64,000 nt of DNA from Neomoorella thermoacetica (GCF_001875325.1 NZ_MDDC01000006.1:1-64000); one strand, 5' to 3'; counted from the first letter of the stretch, positions 33,487 through 43,731 are shown. Made by a program: numbers and translations. Notes: generated by a model from the sequence alone, not told the origin.

Positions 33487-35780
33487 TGTTGCCACCTCCG
33501 GCAAGCGATTACTGCCTGGCCCAGGGAGAGCCCCCCATCATTGGCCGGTACCTGCCGGTGGACCAGCAGGCGATAACCGTCGCCAGGCAAGATTTCTTTA
33601 GCAAGGCTGAAAAGATAGCGGTTTTGCCAGGCACCACCACTAAGGGCTACAGTCTTTATATGTGTTCTTTCAGCAACCAGGCGTACCGCCTCGCGTACCA
33701 TCGCCAGGACCGTATTGTGGAAACGGGTAGCGATAACCTCCCTGGCAACTCCCCGCTCCAGGTCGGCCGCCACGCCGGCAATGATCCCGCCTGGATGGAT
33801 AACTTTCCCTTCAATAAAAAATGGATAGGGTATTAATCTTTTGCCCGCCGCCGGGTCCAGGACCATTTCTCCCAGCTCGATTGCCGCCTGGCCTTCGTAA
33901 CTATTATAGTAACAAAGACCGAGGAGGGCTGATACGGCGTCAAAAAGACGACCGCAGCTCGAGCTTAATGGTGAATTAAAGCCTGTGGCGACGAGGCGTT
34001 TGATTATCTGCAGCTCCTGCCCCCTGCTTTGAAATAGGCGACCGGCAAGCAACTCGCCTTGCGCCGAAAGGTATTTCATTAAATAGGCTACTGCTGTCCG
34101 CCATGGGTAACGCACTGCCTGCTCGCCACCGGGCAACGGTACATAGGCCAGGTGATATTCCCTGGTAAAATCGGCATAATCCCCGGTAAGGATCTCAAAA
34201 CCCCAGAGACGCCCGTCGGTTCCGTATCCGGTTCCATCAAGGATTACCCCGATTGCTTCCTCATCCACGCCATTGTCGGCCAGGCAAGAAACCATATGGG
34301 CGTGATGGTGTTGAACGGCAAAGTGCGCCTTGGCCGGAATTCCTGCCGCCAGGCGGGAGGAACGGTAGCCGGGATGCATGTCATAACCGACCACTTCAGG
34401 TTCGGAGCCGATGAGGTTTTTTAAATTCTCCAGGCTGGAGAAAAAGTGTGCTTCACCTTCCCTGCTGCCCAGGTCGCCGATGTGCTGGCTGACAAAGGCC
34501 TGGTTGCCTTTTAAAAGGCAGAAGGTGTTTTTCATGTCCCCGCCGGCGCCCAGCACAGGGGAACTGGATTTAACCGCAACCTTGACGGGCGAGGGGACAT
34601 ATCCCCGCGAGCGGCGCAAAATCTGAGCCGTATCACCTATCACCGCTACGACGGAATCGTCGCAGCGGTTGACAATCTCGCGATTGTGCCAGAGAAAATA
34701 GTCGGCTATACCGCCCAGTTCCTCCAGGGCTCTCCCGTTGTCTTTTGCCAGGGGCAAACCGTTGCGATTACCGCTGGTCATAACTAAAATTTCCAGGGGG
34801 CCGTTTAAAAGCATCAGGTGCAGCGGTGTATAAGGCAACATTATACCCAGGGTCTTCATCCCCGGGGCCAGCTCTTCCGGCAAACTGCAACCGGCCCGTT
34901 TGCTAAGGATAACAATAGGTGCTTGAGGAGAAGACAGGAGTTTTTCCTCCTCCGGACCAACGTAACAGTACTTCCTGGCCGTCTCCAGGCGGCACATTAC
35001 CGCCAGGGGTTTGGCTTCACGGCCCTTGCGCCGGCGGAGGGTCTTCAATGCTACCCTATTCCTGGCATCGCATACCAGGTGAAAGCCTCCCAGCCCTTTG
35101 ACGGCTAATATCTTGCCGTCTTGCAGAAATCTCCAGCTCAGTTCCAACCAGTTACCTTCCAGCTTGCGGCCCTGCCCGTCCACCAGCTCTACCTGCGGCC
35201 CGCAGGCCGGGCAGGCGGCCGGCTGGGCGTGGAATCTCCTGTTGCCCGGATCGTGGTATTCCCGGGCGCATTCCGGACACATTGGAAACCGGGCCATGGA
35301 GGTCTTGGCGCGGTCATACGGCACGCCCCGTACAATGGTAAATCGCGGTCCACAATTGGTACAGTTGGTAAAGGGGTAGCCGTAATGCCTGTCCCGGGGG
35401 GCCATTATTTCCCGGGCACAATCAGCACACAGGGCTACGTCAGGGGGAATCAGGGCTTCCTTTCCGGCTCCTTCGCCACTGGGGATAATAGTAAAAGAAC
35501 TATAGCCGCAGGGTTCCAGGACGTCCCATTCTAAAGCAGTTATCCGCGATAATGGCGGATGGTTTGCCTTTAAACAGGACAGAAAAGCGTGTACCGTCTC
35601 CTCCTGGCCTTCGGCTTCGATGAGCACGCCCTGGCTGGTATTGGCAACCGTGCCCTTCAGGCGATAGAGACTCGCCAGGTTATAAACAAAGGGGCGAAAC
35701 CCCACGCCCTGGACGATCCCTTTGACGATTATCCGATAGCGGACAATCCCCTTTTTTTCTGCATTGCATCTTTGAGCCAT
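33477..35780 (-). CDS. hypF: carbamoyltransferase HypF
   Basis: Makes carbamoyl-AMP and carbamoylates HypE. Domain order: acylphosphatase (GIVQGVGFRPFVYNLA), two C4 zinc fingers (CADCAREI...CTNCGP and CPECAREY...CPACGP), a YrdC-like domain and a Kae1-like C-terminal domain (HHHAHMVSCLADNG; VILDGTGYGTDG). About 767 residues. The ATG at 35780 has GGAGG 10 nt upstream; 35789 is also possible. It overlaps hypB by 52 bp. Confidence 0.95.
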   Translation of the reverse strand: MAQRCNAEKKGIVRYRIIVKGIVQGVGFRPFVYNLASLYRLKGTVANTSQGVLIEAEGQEETVHAFLSCLKANHPPLSRITALEWDVLEPCGYSSFTIIPSGEGAGKEALIPPDVALCADCAREIMAPRDRHYGYPFTNCTNCGPRFTIVRGVPYDRAKTSMARFPMCPECAREYHDPGNRRFHAQPAACPACGPQVELVDGQGRKLEGNWLELSWRFLQDGKILAVKGLGGFHLVCDARNRVALKTLRRRKGREAKPLAVMCRLETARKYCYVGPEEEKLLSSPQAPIVILSKRAGCSLPEELAPGMKTLGIMLPYTPLHLMLLNGPLEILVMTSGNRNGLPLAKDNGRALEELGGIADYFLWHNREIVNRCDDSVVAVIGDTAQILRRSRGYVPSPVKVAVKSSSPVLGAGGDMKNTFCLLKGNQAFVSQHIGDLGSREGEAHFFSSLENLKNLIGSEPEVVGYDMHPGYRSSRLAAGIPAKAHFAVQHHHAHMVSCLADNGVDEEAIGVILDGTGYGTDGRLWGFEILTGDYADFTREYHLAYVPLPGGEQAVRYPWRTAVAYLMKYLSAQGELLAGRLFQSRGQELQIIKRLVATGFNSPLSSSCGRLFDAVSALLGLCYYNSYEGQAAIELGEMVLDPAAGKRLIPYPFFIEGKVIHPGGIIAGVAADLERGVAREVIATRFHNTVLAMVREAVRLVAERTHIKTVALSGGAWQNRYLFSLAKEILPGDGYRLLVHRQVPANDGGLSLGQAVIACRRWQQCV

Positions 35781-36394
35781 GAACACCATGCCTCCAGGCC
35801 CTCACCGGTTTGGGCCGAGGTTACGAAAAAATTCGCAGCCGGATTGGCTGCCTTAATCTCTTCTTCGACGGCTTTCAAGTCAAAGTTAGTATACGGCAAG
35901 AGGTCCGCTTTGGTAATGACCATTGCCCGGGCTTCGTGAAATACCAGGGGGTACTTGGCCGGCTTGTCGCTGCCTTCAGTGACGCTCAACAGGGCCACCT
36001 TATAATCCTCTCCCAGGTCGAATTCAGCCGGGCACACCAGGTTGCCTACGTTTTCGATCAGCAGCAGGTCCAGGCCGGAAAGGTCGAGCTCCTGCAGCGC
36101 TTTAGAAATTAAGCTGGCATCCAGGTGACACGCTCCTTCAGTATTGATCTGGACCACTTCCACCCCCTGCCCGGCAATGCGCTCGGCATCAAGGGTGGTG
36201 GATATATCACCTTCAATTACCCCAATGGCAAAATCCTTCTTTAACGAAGCTATGGTTCTTTCCAGGAGGGTGGTTTTACCCGCACCGGGAGAACCTATCA
36301 GATTGACAGTTAGTATCTGGGATAGGCGCTCCCGGTTTTGCTCGGCTATATCTTGATTGGCCTGGAGAATCTTTTGAGCCATTATTACTTTCAT
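35729..36394 (-). CDS. hypB: hydrogenase nickel incorporation GTPase HypB
   Basis: GTPase that inserts nickel with HypA. The P-loop is LIGSPGAGKTTLLE; the nickel/zinc site Cys-His is in EGACHLDASL; LLIENVGNLVCPAEFDLGE is the switch region. The N-terminal CCxxCxC nickel motif and His-rich stretch of some HypB are absent, as in many Firmicutes. Confidence 0.95.
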   Translation of the reverse strand: MKVIMAQKILQANQDIAEQNRERLSQILTVNLIGSPGAGKTTLLERTIASLKKDFAIGVIEGDISTTLDAERIAGQGVEVVQINTEGACHLDASLISKALQELDLSGLDLLLIENVGNLVCPAEFDLGEDYKVALLSVTEGSDKPAKYPLVFHEARAMVITKADLLPYTNFDLKAVEEEIKAANPAANFFVTSAQTGEGLEAWCSWLKDAMQKKRGLSAIG

Positions 36395-36438
36395 TGATAT
36401 TCCCTCCGTCTGTTTTTAAAGGGTTCCTCCTGGAATTT

Positions 36439-36780
36439 TCATTCGCCTTCATAAAAATCAATGTAAAGCTCCCTTCCTTGATCTATGGCAACCCTCCGCG
36501 ACCCGCAGGAAGGGCACATAATACACCAGTTATCCAGAACTACTTCAGCCTGGCAATCCTGGCAATGTCCCCGCCCGGGCCTTTCCTCTATTTCTAATTG
36601 AGCCTCGTCAAACAACGGCCCTTCTTTAAGCGCGTAAAAAGAAAACTCCAGGGCAGACGGTAAAACCGAGGTCATTGCCCCTATCACCAGCTTAACTTTC
36701 CGGATGCGCTTTATACCTTTCTCCTGGGCATTGCGTTCTAATAGCTTTAATAACTCAGCCGTCAGGGCCAGTTCATGCAT
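36439..36780 (-). CDS. hypA: hydrogenase nickel chaperone HypA
   Basis: 113 residues starting MHELALTAELL, with the nickel-binding His2 and Glu3. The zinc ribbon is CQDCQAE...CIMCPSCGS. The start at 36780 keeps the required MHE end. Confidence 0.95.
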   Translation of the reverse strand: MHELALTAELLKLLERNAQEKGIKRIRKVKLVIGAMTSVLPSALEFSFYALKEGPLFDEAQLEIEERPGRGHCQDCQAEVVLDNWCIMCPSCGSRRVAIDQGRELYIDFYEGE

Positions 36781-36797
36781 CCTATTCCTCTCCCTGA

Positions 36798-37250
36798 TCA
36801 ACCGAGGTGCGGAAAATCGAGCTCCCCCGTTTGCAGCTTTTGGTACACAGTCTCAACGGCTCGCCTTACTTCGGGAGAAACCGGCAGACCGAAGGCGACT
36901 ACCGCCGGCTGGATACCGACAAAATAGACTTCCGGCACCAGTTCTTTCAAAGCTGAGAGGAAAAATGACAGGGGTAACCGGTGCGTGGACAGGATAAATT
37001 CACAGGCAATATCACTTTCAGAAAGGAGGCGTATGCTCCCGGCCTGCAGGTTCATTTCGCAGGCATCCACTACCACCACCGCTGCCGGTTGGAGATCACG
37101 CACCTTGTGCAGGTAATTCTCCGGCGCCGCCCCGCCGTTGATTACCTCCCACCCGGGGAGGCGTTTTTCTTCCAGGAGACGGGCCAGCAACGGCCCGGCT
37201 CCATCATCGCCCATCAGTTCGTTGCCTACAGTTATCACTAGCCCCTTCAC
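36798..37250 (-). CDS. hycI: hydrogenase maturation protease HycI-type
   Basis: Cleaves the C-terminal tail of the large subunit after nickel is in place. Metal-sensing residues are in VGNELMGDDGAGPLLA, VVVDACEM and LSTHRLPLS. 150 residues. The matching substrate, HyfG, ends about 30 residues after DPCYSC, exactly what such a protease removes. Overlaps the next gene by ATGA. Confidence 0.93.
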   Translation of the reverse strand: MKGLVITVGNELMGDDGAGPLLARLLEEKRLPGWEVINGGAAPENYLHKVRDLQPAAVVVVDACEMNLQAGSIRLLSESDIACEFILSTHRLPLSFFLSALKELVPEVYFVGIQPAVVAFGLPVSPEVRRAVETVYQKLQTGELDFPHLG

Positions 37251-37657
37251 TTAGTCAGCCTCACCACCAGATATATAGCCGGTTCTTTTCCTATAGATTG
37301 GAGATGCTGGAGCAGGCAGCCGGCCCATTGCTTCTCTTCCGGGAGGAAACTGGAAGCGGCTCCTGCCAGTGCCGCTACTAATGGTGAAACATGCTCCTTA
37401 TTTATCTCCAGCTCTCCCCACCTGGCCAGGCCCTCCAGCTTGCTCCTGGCTTTACCCCGGGGCAGCTTGCTAATCCATTTAAAATAGTCCTCCTCTTCGA
37501 TAACCATAACGGGAGACAAACAATCAACCACCCCTATATGGTGACCGATGGCCAGAGCATAATACTCCAGTTGCTTAACCCGGGGCGGGGCATCTTTTTC
37601 GTCTTTTTCGTCCACAAACCTCTTGCATAACTTGTAGAATCTTACCTTACCCGGCAT
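37247..37657 (-). CDS. formate-hydrogenlyase maturation protein HycH/HyfJ-like
   Basis: 136-residue protein of the HycH family (FVDEKDEKDAPPRVKQLEYY; AIGHHIGVVDCLSPV; LARWGELEINKEH). In E. coli, HycH assists late maturation of the hydrogenase large subunit. It has no membrane helix, and its position between hyfI and hycI supports the call. Confidence 0.88.
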   Translation of the reverse strand: MPGKVRFYKLCKRFVDEKDEKDAPPRVKQLEYYALAIGHHIGVVDCLSPVMVIEEEDYFKWISKLPRGKARSKLEGLARWGELEINKEHVSPLVAALAGAASSFLPEEKQWAGCLLQHLQSIGKEPAIYLVVRLTK

Positions 37658-38399
37658 TATGGCCTACCCTCTCCATCTTCTCCATATAAATTTTGTGCAA
37701 GCTCAAAAAAACTTCGGCCAGTCGCGGGTCTTTCTCCTGCTTGATCAGCTCTTTAATCTTCCGGTCGACCGCCAGCGGGTCTCCTTCCCTGACGAACTGG
37801 AGATATTGGGCGGCTATGCGCCGGCCATGCAGGTAACCGCTCAAACGGCGGGCCTCCTGCTCAATCTCTTTGGCCAGTTCGGGGCAAACTCCATCATATT
37901 GCGGAACGACCCGGGTAACCTCCGTTTCTGCAAACTGCTCTCCTTTTATCTTTTGTTGGAGTAAATCCAGGGCCATAGCCAGGCCGTACAACGTCGCTGC
38001 CGGAGTTGGAGGGCAGCCGGGAATATATACATCTACAGGGAAAATGCTGTCAGCCCCTCCCCACACACTGTAACAATCGTGAAAGATACCGCCGCTACAG
38101 CCACACGCGCCGTAGGCTACCACGATTTTGGGATCGGGGGCCGCCTGATACGCCCGTATGGCCGGCAGCCGCATGGCCCTGGTCATGGGGCCGGTGTAGA
38201 GAAGAACATCGGCATGCCGGGGAGAGGCCACCACCTTCATCCCCAGCCTCTCCGGATCGTAAACGGGAGAGATGGCGGCAAAAATTTCAATCTCACATCC
38301 ATTACACCCCCCGCAGTCCACCCGGTAGATATAGACAGATCTTTTGATGACTTTCTTAAGCTTTGCCTTCAGCTCCGCCAGTTTTACTTCCTGGTCCAT
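37647..38399 (-). CDS. hyfI: group-4 hydrogenase small subunit HyfI/HycG
   Basis: NuoB-like small subunit with the proximal [4Fe-4S] cluster: YRVDCGGCNGCEIEIFA, then AYGACGCSGGIF and VYIPGCPPTPAATLYG. 250 residues; a C-terminal extension of about 90 residues past the NuoB core is longer than in E. coli but seen in related Hyf proteins. It passes electrons from HyfH to the NiFe site of HyfG. Confidence 0.95.
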   Translation of the reverse strand: MDQEVKLAELKAKLKKVIKRSVYIYRVDCGGCNGCEIEIFAAISPVYDPERLGMKVVASPRHADVLLYTGPMTRAMRLPAIRAYQAAPDPKIVVAYGACGCSGGIFHDCYSVWGGADSIFPVDVYIPGCPPTPAATLYGLAMALDLLQQKIKGEQFAETEVTRVVPQYDGVCPELAKEIEQEARRLSGYLHGRRIAAQYLQFVREGDPLAVDRKIKELIKQEKDPRLAEVFLSLHKIYMEKMERVGHNAG

Positions 38400-38400
38400 C

Positions 38401-38952
38401 TTACTGCCTCCCTCCCGGCATCCTGCCTGGGCGCCCGAGGGCTCCGGTTGCGCTCGCCGCCTGCCGGCGCCGGCACTCCGGGCATACCTTCAGGAGCTGT
38501 TTCCAGCCTTCATGGCCGCCCTCCAGCAATCCTGCCTGCCTGAGGCTGGCCAGCACGTATTCCAGTTCGCGACAGGGTGCAAAGTATGCGCCACAGGAGA
38601 TGCACTTACAAAGCTTGAGCTCAGCCCGGCAGTACAGGTCCTCCTTTCTGGCGGCGGCCAATTCAAACTCTGCCGAAAGAACGATGGCGCCTGTAGGGCA
38701 CACCTCATCGCAGCGGCCGCAGAAAATGCAGCGGCCGTAGTTTATATTCCAGGACTTAACCCCCCGCTCTAAATCCCAGTCCATGGTAATGGCATTGGGC
38801 GGGCAAGCAGTAGCACAGGCGCCGCAAGCTATACACCGGCTAAAGTCGTAAACCGGTTTGCCACGAAAACCTGGTGCCACCTCTACCGGTTTAAAGGGAT
38901 ACTCAACAGTAGCCTCCCCGACCTTTAGTGCTTTTCTTAGCAATTTTAGCAT
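38401..38952 (-). CDS. hyfH: hydrogenase ferredoxin-like subunit HyfH/HycF
   Basis: NuoI-like protein with two [4Fe-4S] motifs: CIACGACATACPPNA and CIFCGRCDEVCPTG. A further Cys set near the C-terminus (CKCISCGAYFAPCRE; CPECRR) is common in HycF types. It links CooF to the small subunit. 183 residues. Confidence 0.94.
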   Translation of the reverse strand: MLKLLRKALKVGEATVEYPFKPVEVAPGFRGKPVYDFSRCIACGACATACPPNAITMDWDLERGVKSWNINYGRCIFCGRCDEVCPTGAIVLSAEFELAAARKEDLYCRAELKLCKCISCGAYFAPCRELEYVLASLRQAGLLEGGHEGWKQLLKVCPECRRRQAASATGALGRPGRMPGGRQ

Positions 38953-38991
38953 CCTGGGAATCCCCCTTCCTTTTGCTCGCTTCTAGCCGGG

Positions 38992-40725
38992 TTAGGATTT
39001 TAGCGGCGAGTTTTTTCTTTCCTGGCAGTACCGTTCCAGCTCCTTGTATTCGATCGTCCTCGCCTTCTTTTTACGCACATCGACCACGGTAACCCTTTCA
39101 GTACAGGAATAGCAGGGGTCGATGCTGGCCACGATGAGGGGGGCATCGGACACCGTGTTACCCCGAAACATATACCTGAGGGACGGCCAGTTATTATAGG
39201 TAGAAGCTCGCGCCCTCCACCGGTACACCTGCTGGTTGTTTCCTGTCATTACCCAGTGGACATTTTCTCCCCTGGGGGCTTCAGTATATCCGAGCGCGAA
39301 GGAGTACGGTTTATAAGCAAACCCTTCCACGAGGACCGGCCCGGGAGGCATTTCGGCCAGGCACCTCTCAATGATTTTTAGGGACTCATAAAGCTCTGCC
39401 GCCCGCACCAGTTCCCTGGAAAGAACGTCGCATCCATCCCTGGAAATAACATCCCAGGGAACCCGATCGTAGGCACCGTAGGGATGGTCAGCCCGCGTAT
39501 CCCGGGCATACCCTGAACCCCGCATATTAGGACCCACCGGGCTGAAGTCCCGGGCTACCCCGGGGTCCAGGCGTCCTACCCCCTGGGTTCGTGAGATAAA
39601 GTTGGTGGTATTCAGCAGCAAGTCAAGCAGTTCATCCAGTTCGACCCGAATCTCTGCGATTAGCCGCAAAACCTGGTCCCTTTCTTCTTTTAAAATATCC
39701 CGGCGCACGCCGCCAATAAGGTTCATGCCGTAGGTTTTACGGCCCCCGGTAAGAATTTCGGCCATCTGCATGGCCTTCTCCCGTACCCGGAAGAAATGCA
39801 TAAAACCCGCATCGAAACCCACCAGGTGGGCCGCCAGCCCCAGATTCAGGAGGTGGCTGTGCATCCTCTCCACCTCCAGCAGGATGGTGCGGATATACTG
39901 GGCCCGCGGCGGTACCTCAATCCCATTGGCAGTTTCCACCGCCGACGCGTACGCCACGCTATGGGTGTAACCGCAGATGCCGCAGATCCGCTCGGCCAGG
40001 AAAGTAACCTGGTCGTAGTCCAGGCGGTTCTCGGCCAGTTTCTCGATGCCCCGGTGCACGTAGAAAAGGCGGTAGTCGGCGTCCACTATATACTCGCCGT
40101 CGACATAGAGCCGGAAGTGCCCTGGCTCGTCGGAAGTAATGTGCAGCGGCCCCAGGGGTACCTCGACAATACCCTCCCCTTCCACTTCGATAAACTTGTA
40201 GTTTTCTTCCTCTGCCACCGGGTCGGGGCGGAAGCGGTAATCCATGGCGTCCTTCCGCAGGGGATACAGGTTGTCCGGCCAGTCATCGGGCAATACCAGT
40301 CTCCGCGCATCCGGGAGGCCCACCGGCTCCAGGCCGAACATATCCCGCACCTCCCGCTCGTACCATACGGCGGCCGGCACCCGCGGGGTCACCGAAGGAA
40401 ACTCCGGTTTATGGGAAGGAACCAGGGCCTTCACCGTCAACCAGAAGTTTTTATCGGGGACCCTCTCTTTCTCGATGGATAAAACGTAGTATACCGCAAA
40501 GTGGCCGTTCAAGCCGCGCTCATCATTGCCGACAACACTGGAGAGCCACCCGCCCTGCCGGTAATATGCCTCTTCCACAATTTCCGGGAGGGAGCTGAGT
40601 TCGACCGTCAGGGTTACCTGGTCCGGTGTTTGCCAGGCCTCGGCAAGAATCGCCGCCCCGAACTTAGACCGCAAGGCCTCCACGGATTTTTTCCCGTCCT
40701 GTCCGGGTTTCATTTCATTTGGCAT
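38992..40725 (-). CDS. hyfG: group-4 [NiFe]-hydrogenase large subunit HyfG/HycE
   Basis: 577 residues: NuoC-like N-terminal domain (to about 170) fused to the catalytic NuoD-like part. The NiFe ligands are intact: first pair in ERICGICGYTHS, second pair in DPCYSCTER. Complex I does not keep these, so this is a true hydrogenase. The tail after CTER (VTVVDVRKKKARTIEYKELE...) is what HycI should cut off. It reduces protons with electrons from CO via CooF, by inference from context. Confidence 0.97.
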   Translation of the reverse strand: MPNEMKPGQDGKKSVEALRSKFGAAILAEAWQTPDQVTLTVELSSLPEIVEEAYYRQGGWLSSVVGNDERGLNGHFAVYYVLSIEKERVPDKNFWLTVKALVPSHKPEFPSVTPRVPAAVWYEREVRDMFGLEPVGLPDARRLVLPDDWPDNLYPLRKDAMDYRFRPDPVAEEENYKFIEVEGEGIVEVPLGPLHITSDEPGHFRLYVDGEYIVDADYRLFYVHRGIEKLAENRLDYDQVTFLAERICGICGYTHSVAYASAVETANGIEVPPRAQYIRTILLEVERMHSHLLNLGLAAHLVGFDAGFMHFFRVREKAMQMAEILTGGRKTYGMNLIGGVRRDILKEERDQVLRLIAEIRVELDELLDLLLNTTNFISRTQGVGRLDPGVARDFSPVGPNMRGSGYARDTRADHPYGAYDRVPWDVISRDGCDVLSRELVRAAELYESLKIIERCLAEMPPGPVLVEGFAYKPYSFALGYTEAPRGENVHWVMTGNNQQVYRWRARASTYNNWPSLRYMFRGNTVSDAPLIVASIDPCYSCTERVTVVDVRKKKARTIEYKELERYCQERKNSPLKS

Positions 40726-40748
40726 GCTCTGGCAACCTCCTTTTCCCT

Positions 40749-42188
40749 CTAGCTTAACAGGAACAAAACAATGTACTGGGAAATCAGGGTCATGATCATG
40801 AGCACGGCGAGAACAAATTTGATCGCCAGAGGCGGTTCAGCCGCACTGGCAACTACCTCCGAGGGTGCCCCCAGGACGTTCGCTCCCATCCACTTCAGGA
40901 ACCAGATGAAACTGCCAACGGATTCAATAACCGTAACGATAATCAGGGCAAGGATCAGGGGGTAGTGCCTGCCAATCTCAAAACCGCTAATTATGATCAT
41001 AAATTTACTAAAAAACCCATTAAAAGGGGGGACGCCAGCAATGGCCATAGCAGCCGCAATATAACCCAAACCCACCACCGGGATTTTATTTAGAATTCCC
41101 TTGAGCCTCGAGAGCAGGCGGGTACCGGTGGTATAGGACAGCGTACCGGCAACCAGGAAGAAGAGCCCCTTAGCAAAAGCGTGGTTGAAGATGTGGGCCA
41201 CCGCTCCGTTAAAGGCCATCCTGGAGCCGTAGATGGAAATGGAGATCGCCAGGAAAATATAAGAGAGCTGGGTGATGGTCGAGTAGGCGAGGAGTCGCTT
41301 CATATCATCCTGCGGGAAATACATGATAAAACCGTAGATCATGGTGACCACAGCCATGATGGCCCCGGCCTGGCCGATCACCTGGGGAACCGACCCCGTT
41401 GCCAGGACGGTCCGGGCAAAGATGTAGACGCCGACCTTAACCATCGAAGCGGCATGCAAATAGGCGCTCACCGGGGTCGGCGCCACCATCGCCCGGGGGA
41501 GCCAGGGATGAAAAGGAAGCTGGGCGGACTTACCCCAGCAGGCGATCAGGATTCCGGTAAAGGCAATGGTTTTCCCGGCGTCCGTTAATTTATTAAGGGC
41601 GGTCACCGAGAAGCTGCCGGTGTTTACATAGAGATAGGCAGTAGCCACATAGAGTCCCAGCGCGGCAGTGTGAGTGAGTATAATCGCCCAGAGGGCGGAA
41701 TTCCGGGATTTTTGATCTCCGTAAAATCCGATCAACCCCCACGAGCAGAGACCGGTCATTTCAAAGAAGAACAGGAGCCCGAGGAGCGTGGAAGAGAAGA
41801 CCACGCCCGCCATAGAGCCGATAAAAAGCAGCATGAGGGCGTAAAACCGGGGAACCCCTTCTTTAATAGGATGCTCTTTGTTGTCAGGGCTCATGTACCC
41901 GGCCGAGTAGGTACAGATCAGCCAGCCGAGAAAAACTACCATGAAGTTGACCAGGACGCTGAGGGTATCTATAGTGACACCGTAGTAGTTAATACCGTTT
42001 AAAGTAACCAGTTCCCGGGTGAAGCTCGCGCGGTTGAACGCAAAAGCGATCAGTAAAAGCAAACCGCTGGTAAAAGCCAGGAAGGAGAAAATCTGGCTTG
42101 CCTTTTTCACGTGTCGCTCCGGTAAAAATAGGACCAGGGGGCTTCCTAATACTGGCAGCAAGATGCTTCCCAACGCATACCAAATCAT
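40749..42188 (-). CDS. hydrogenase membrane subunit, NuoM/N-like (HyfD type)
   Basis: 479 residues with about 14 hydrophobic helices; same length as E. coli HyfD. Antiporter-like (Mrp/NuoLMN) core with the conserved Glu/Lys helices: FFEMTGLCSWGLIGFY and WGKSAQLPFHPWLPRAM. Part of the ion-pumping arm. Naming between HyfD and HyfF is by length and order only. Confidence 0.9.
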   Translation of the reverse strand: MIWYALGSILLPVLGSPLVLFLPERHVKKASQIFSFLAFTSGLLLLIAFAFNRASFTRELVTLNGINYYGVTIDTLSVLVNFMVVFLGWLICTYSAGYMSPDNKEHPIKEGVPRFYALMLLFIGSMAGVVFSSTLLGLLFFFEMTGLCSWGLIGFYGDQKSRNSALWAIILTHTAALGLYVATAYLYVNTGSFSVTALNKLTDAGKTIAFTGILIACWGKSAQLPFHPWLPRAMVAPTPVSAYLHAASMVKVGVYIFARTVLATGSVPQVIGQAGAIMAVVTMIYGFIMYFPQDDMKRLLAYSTITQLSYIFLAISISIYGSRMAFNGAVAHIFNHAFAKGLFFLVAGTLSYTTGTRLLSRLKGILNKIPVVGLGYIAAAMAIAGVPPFNGFFSKFMIIISGFEIGRHYPLILALIIVTVIESVGSFIWFLKWMGANVLGAPSEVVASAAEPPLAIKFVLAVLMIMTLISQYIVLFLLS

Positions 42189-42243
42189 CTAAAGCGCACC
42201 TCCAGTATCCCTCATTAATGGGATCGACCTTTTGCCAACAATT

Positions 42244-43731
42244 TCATTTACCTCCCAGGACAACGCTGACTGCGCCCTGCAGTAATTGATTTAGCGGGGC
42301 CGGTACATGTATCCCCAGCCCGGCCATGAGCAAGAACAGGATCCCGAGGGGCAACAAGCACAGCCACCCGGCGTCACCCCGGGGGAGGTCCTCCGGAGGA
42401 AAACCGAGAACCGTGTCGCTTATAAGGATAATAAATGCGACAAAAACGATCACCAGAAGGACAAGAAAGAGTATCATCGGCCAGAAATACCCACCTTGCA
42501 GTCCGGCCGCCAGGGTCATAAACTCGCTTACGAAGATGCTGAAAGGCGGTGCACCGACCACAGCAAGAAGGCCGGCCATGAACATAAAACCAGTAAAGGG
42601 GGCCACCTTTAGCATTCCCCGAATCTTCTGGGCGTCCCTGGTACCATACTTGCGAGCCACATTGCCCACCGTGCAGAACAAAAGGGATTTAGTGAGGCTA
42701 TGGTTGATGACGTGAAAGAGCGCGGCAAGTATTCCCAGCGGCCCTCCTGCGCCCAGGCCAGTGGCGATGATGCCTACATGCTCAACACTACTGTAAGCCA
42801 GCTTCCTTTTGATGTCGTTCTGCACCAGGATGAAGAAAGCCGCGACACCCACCGAGAGAAGGCCGAAGATGAGGAGCAGGGTCTGGGGGAATTCCTTGCC
42901 GACGGCCTGCAAGGTAATGGGATAATATCTTAATATACCAAATAACACGCACTTCATCAGTACACCCGACAGCAGGGCGCTAACCGGGCTCGGGGCCTCG
43001 CTGTAGGTGTCGGGCAACCAGGTGTGCATAGGAACCAGGCCGACCTTGGCGCCGTAACCGATCAAGATGAAGACAAAGGCCAGTTTCATTACCTGCGGGT
43101 CGAGTCCCCGGGCCATCCCTACTAACTCAGTCCATAGCATCGCCCTGTGGGCGTCCTGCACCACAGCAAAGGCACTGGAGTAGGTCAGGATGGTCCCGTA
43201 CAGGGCAAAGGCCAGGCCGACGCTACAGATCAGGACGTACTTCCAGACAGCTTCCGCCGCAGTCTTGTGTTTATAGAACCCGACCAGGAAGGCCGAGCCC
43301 AGGGTGGTTGCTTCTATCGCAACCCACATAATAGCAATATTGTTAGATATAGCAGCAAGAACCATCGTCAACAAAAGTAGATGGTAAAAACCGTAATAAA
43401 AGCAGGCGCCCTTCGCATCAACCTGGCCCTGCGCCAGGTCATGTCGCAAATATCCTATAGAATAAAAGCCGTCCAGAAACCCTACCACCCCGATGATAAG
43501 AACCAGGAGCGCCGTGAGGCCGTCGGCGTAAAGCATCCCGTCCAGGGCCAGCAGCGTTTGTCCCCTAAGGACATACTGCACCAGCAGCAAGGAGAGAAGA
43601 GCCACGCTACTAATCCCGGCAAAGTGCACAACCTCCACCATGCGCCGGGACCTTATCCCAAAAGCCAGCAGGGCCGTTCCCAGGGGCACCGCGGGCAAGT
43701 AGAATAAAATATTCTCCCCCACTTCTATCAC
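42244..43731 (-). CDS. hyfF: hydrogenase membrane subunit HyfF-like
   Basis: 495 residues, antiporter-like fold with about 14 helices. Key segments: WVAIEATTLGSAFLVGFYKH and KVGLVPMHTWLPDTYSEAPS with KRKLAYSSVEHVG. Likely moves H+ or Na+ outward during H2 production. It lies 1 nt before hyfE and 55 bp from the HyfD-like gene. Confidence 0.92.
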   Translation of the reverse strand: MIEVGENILFYLPAVPLGTALLAFGIRSRRMVEVVHFAGISSVALLSLLLVQYVLRGQTLLALDGMLYADGLTALLVLIIGVVGFLDGFYSIGYLRHDLAQGQVDAKGACFYYGFYHLLLLTMVLAAISNNIAIMWVAIEATTLGSAFLVGFYKHKTAAEAVWKYVLICSVGLAFALYGTILTYSSAFAVVQDAHRAMLWTELVGMARGLDPQVMKLAFVFILIGYGAKVGLVPMHTWLPDTYSEAPSPVSALLSGVLMKCVLFGILRYYPITLQAVGKEFPQTLLLIFGLLSVGVAAFFILVQNDIKRKLAYSSVEHVGIIATGLGAGGPLGILAALFHVINHSLTKSLLFCTVGNVARKYGTRDAQKIRGMLKVAPFTGFMFMAGLLAVVGAPPFSIFVSEFMTLAAGLQGGYFWPMILFLVLLVIVFVAFIILISDTVLGFPPEDLPRGDAGWLCLLPLGILFLLMAGLGIHVPAPLNQLLQGAVSVVLGGK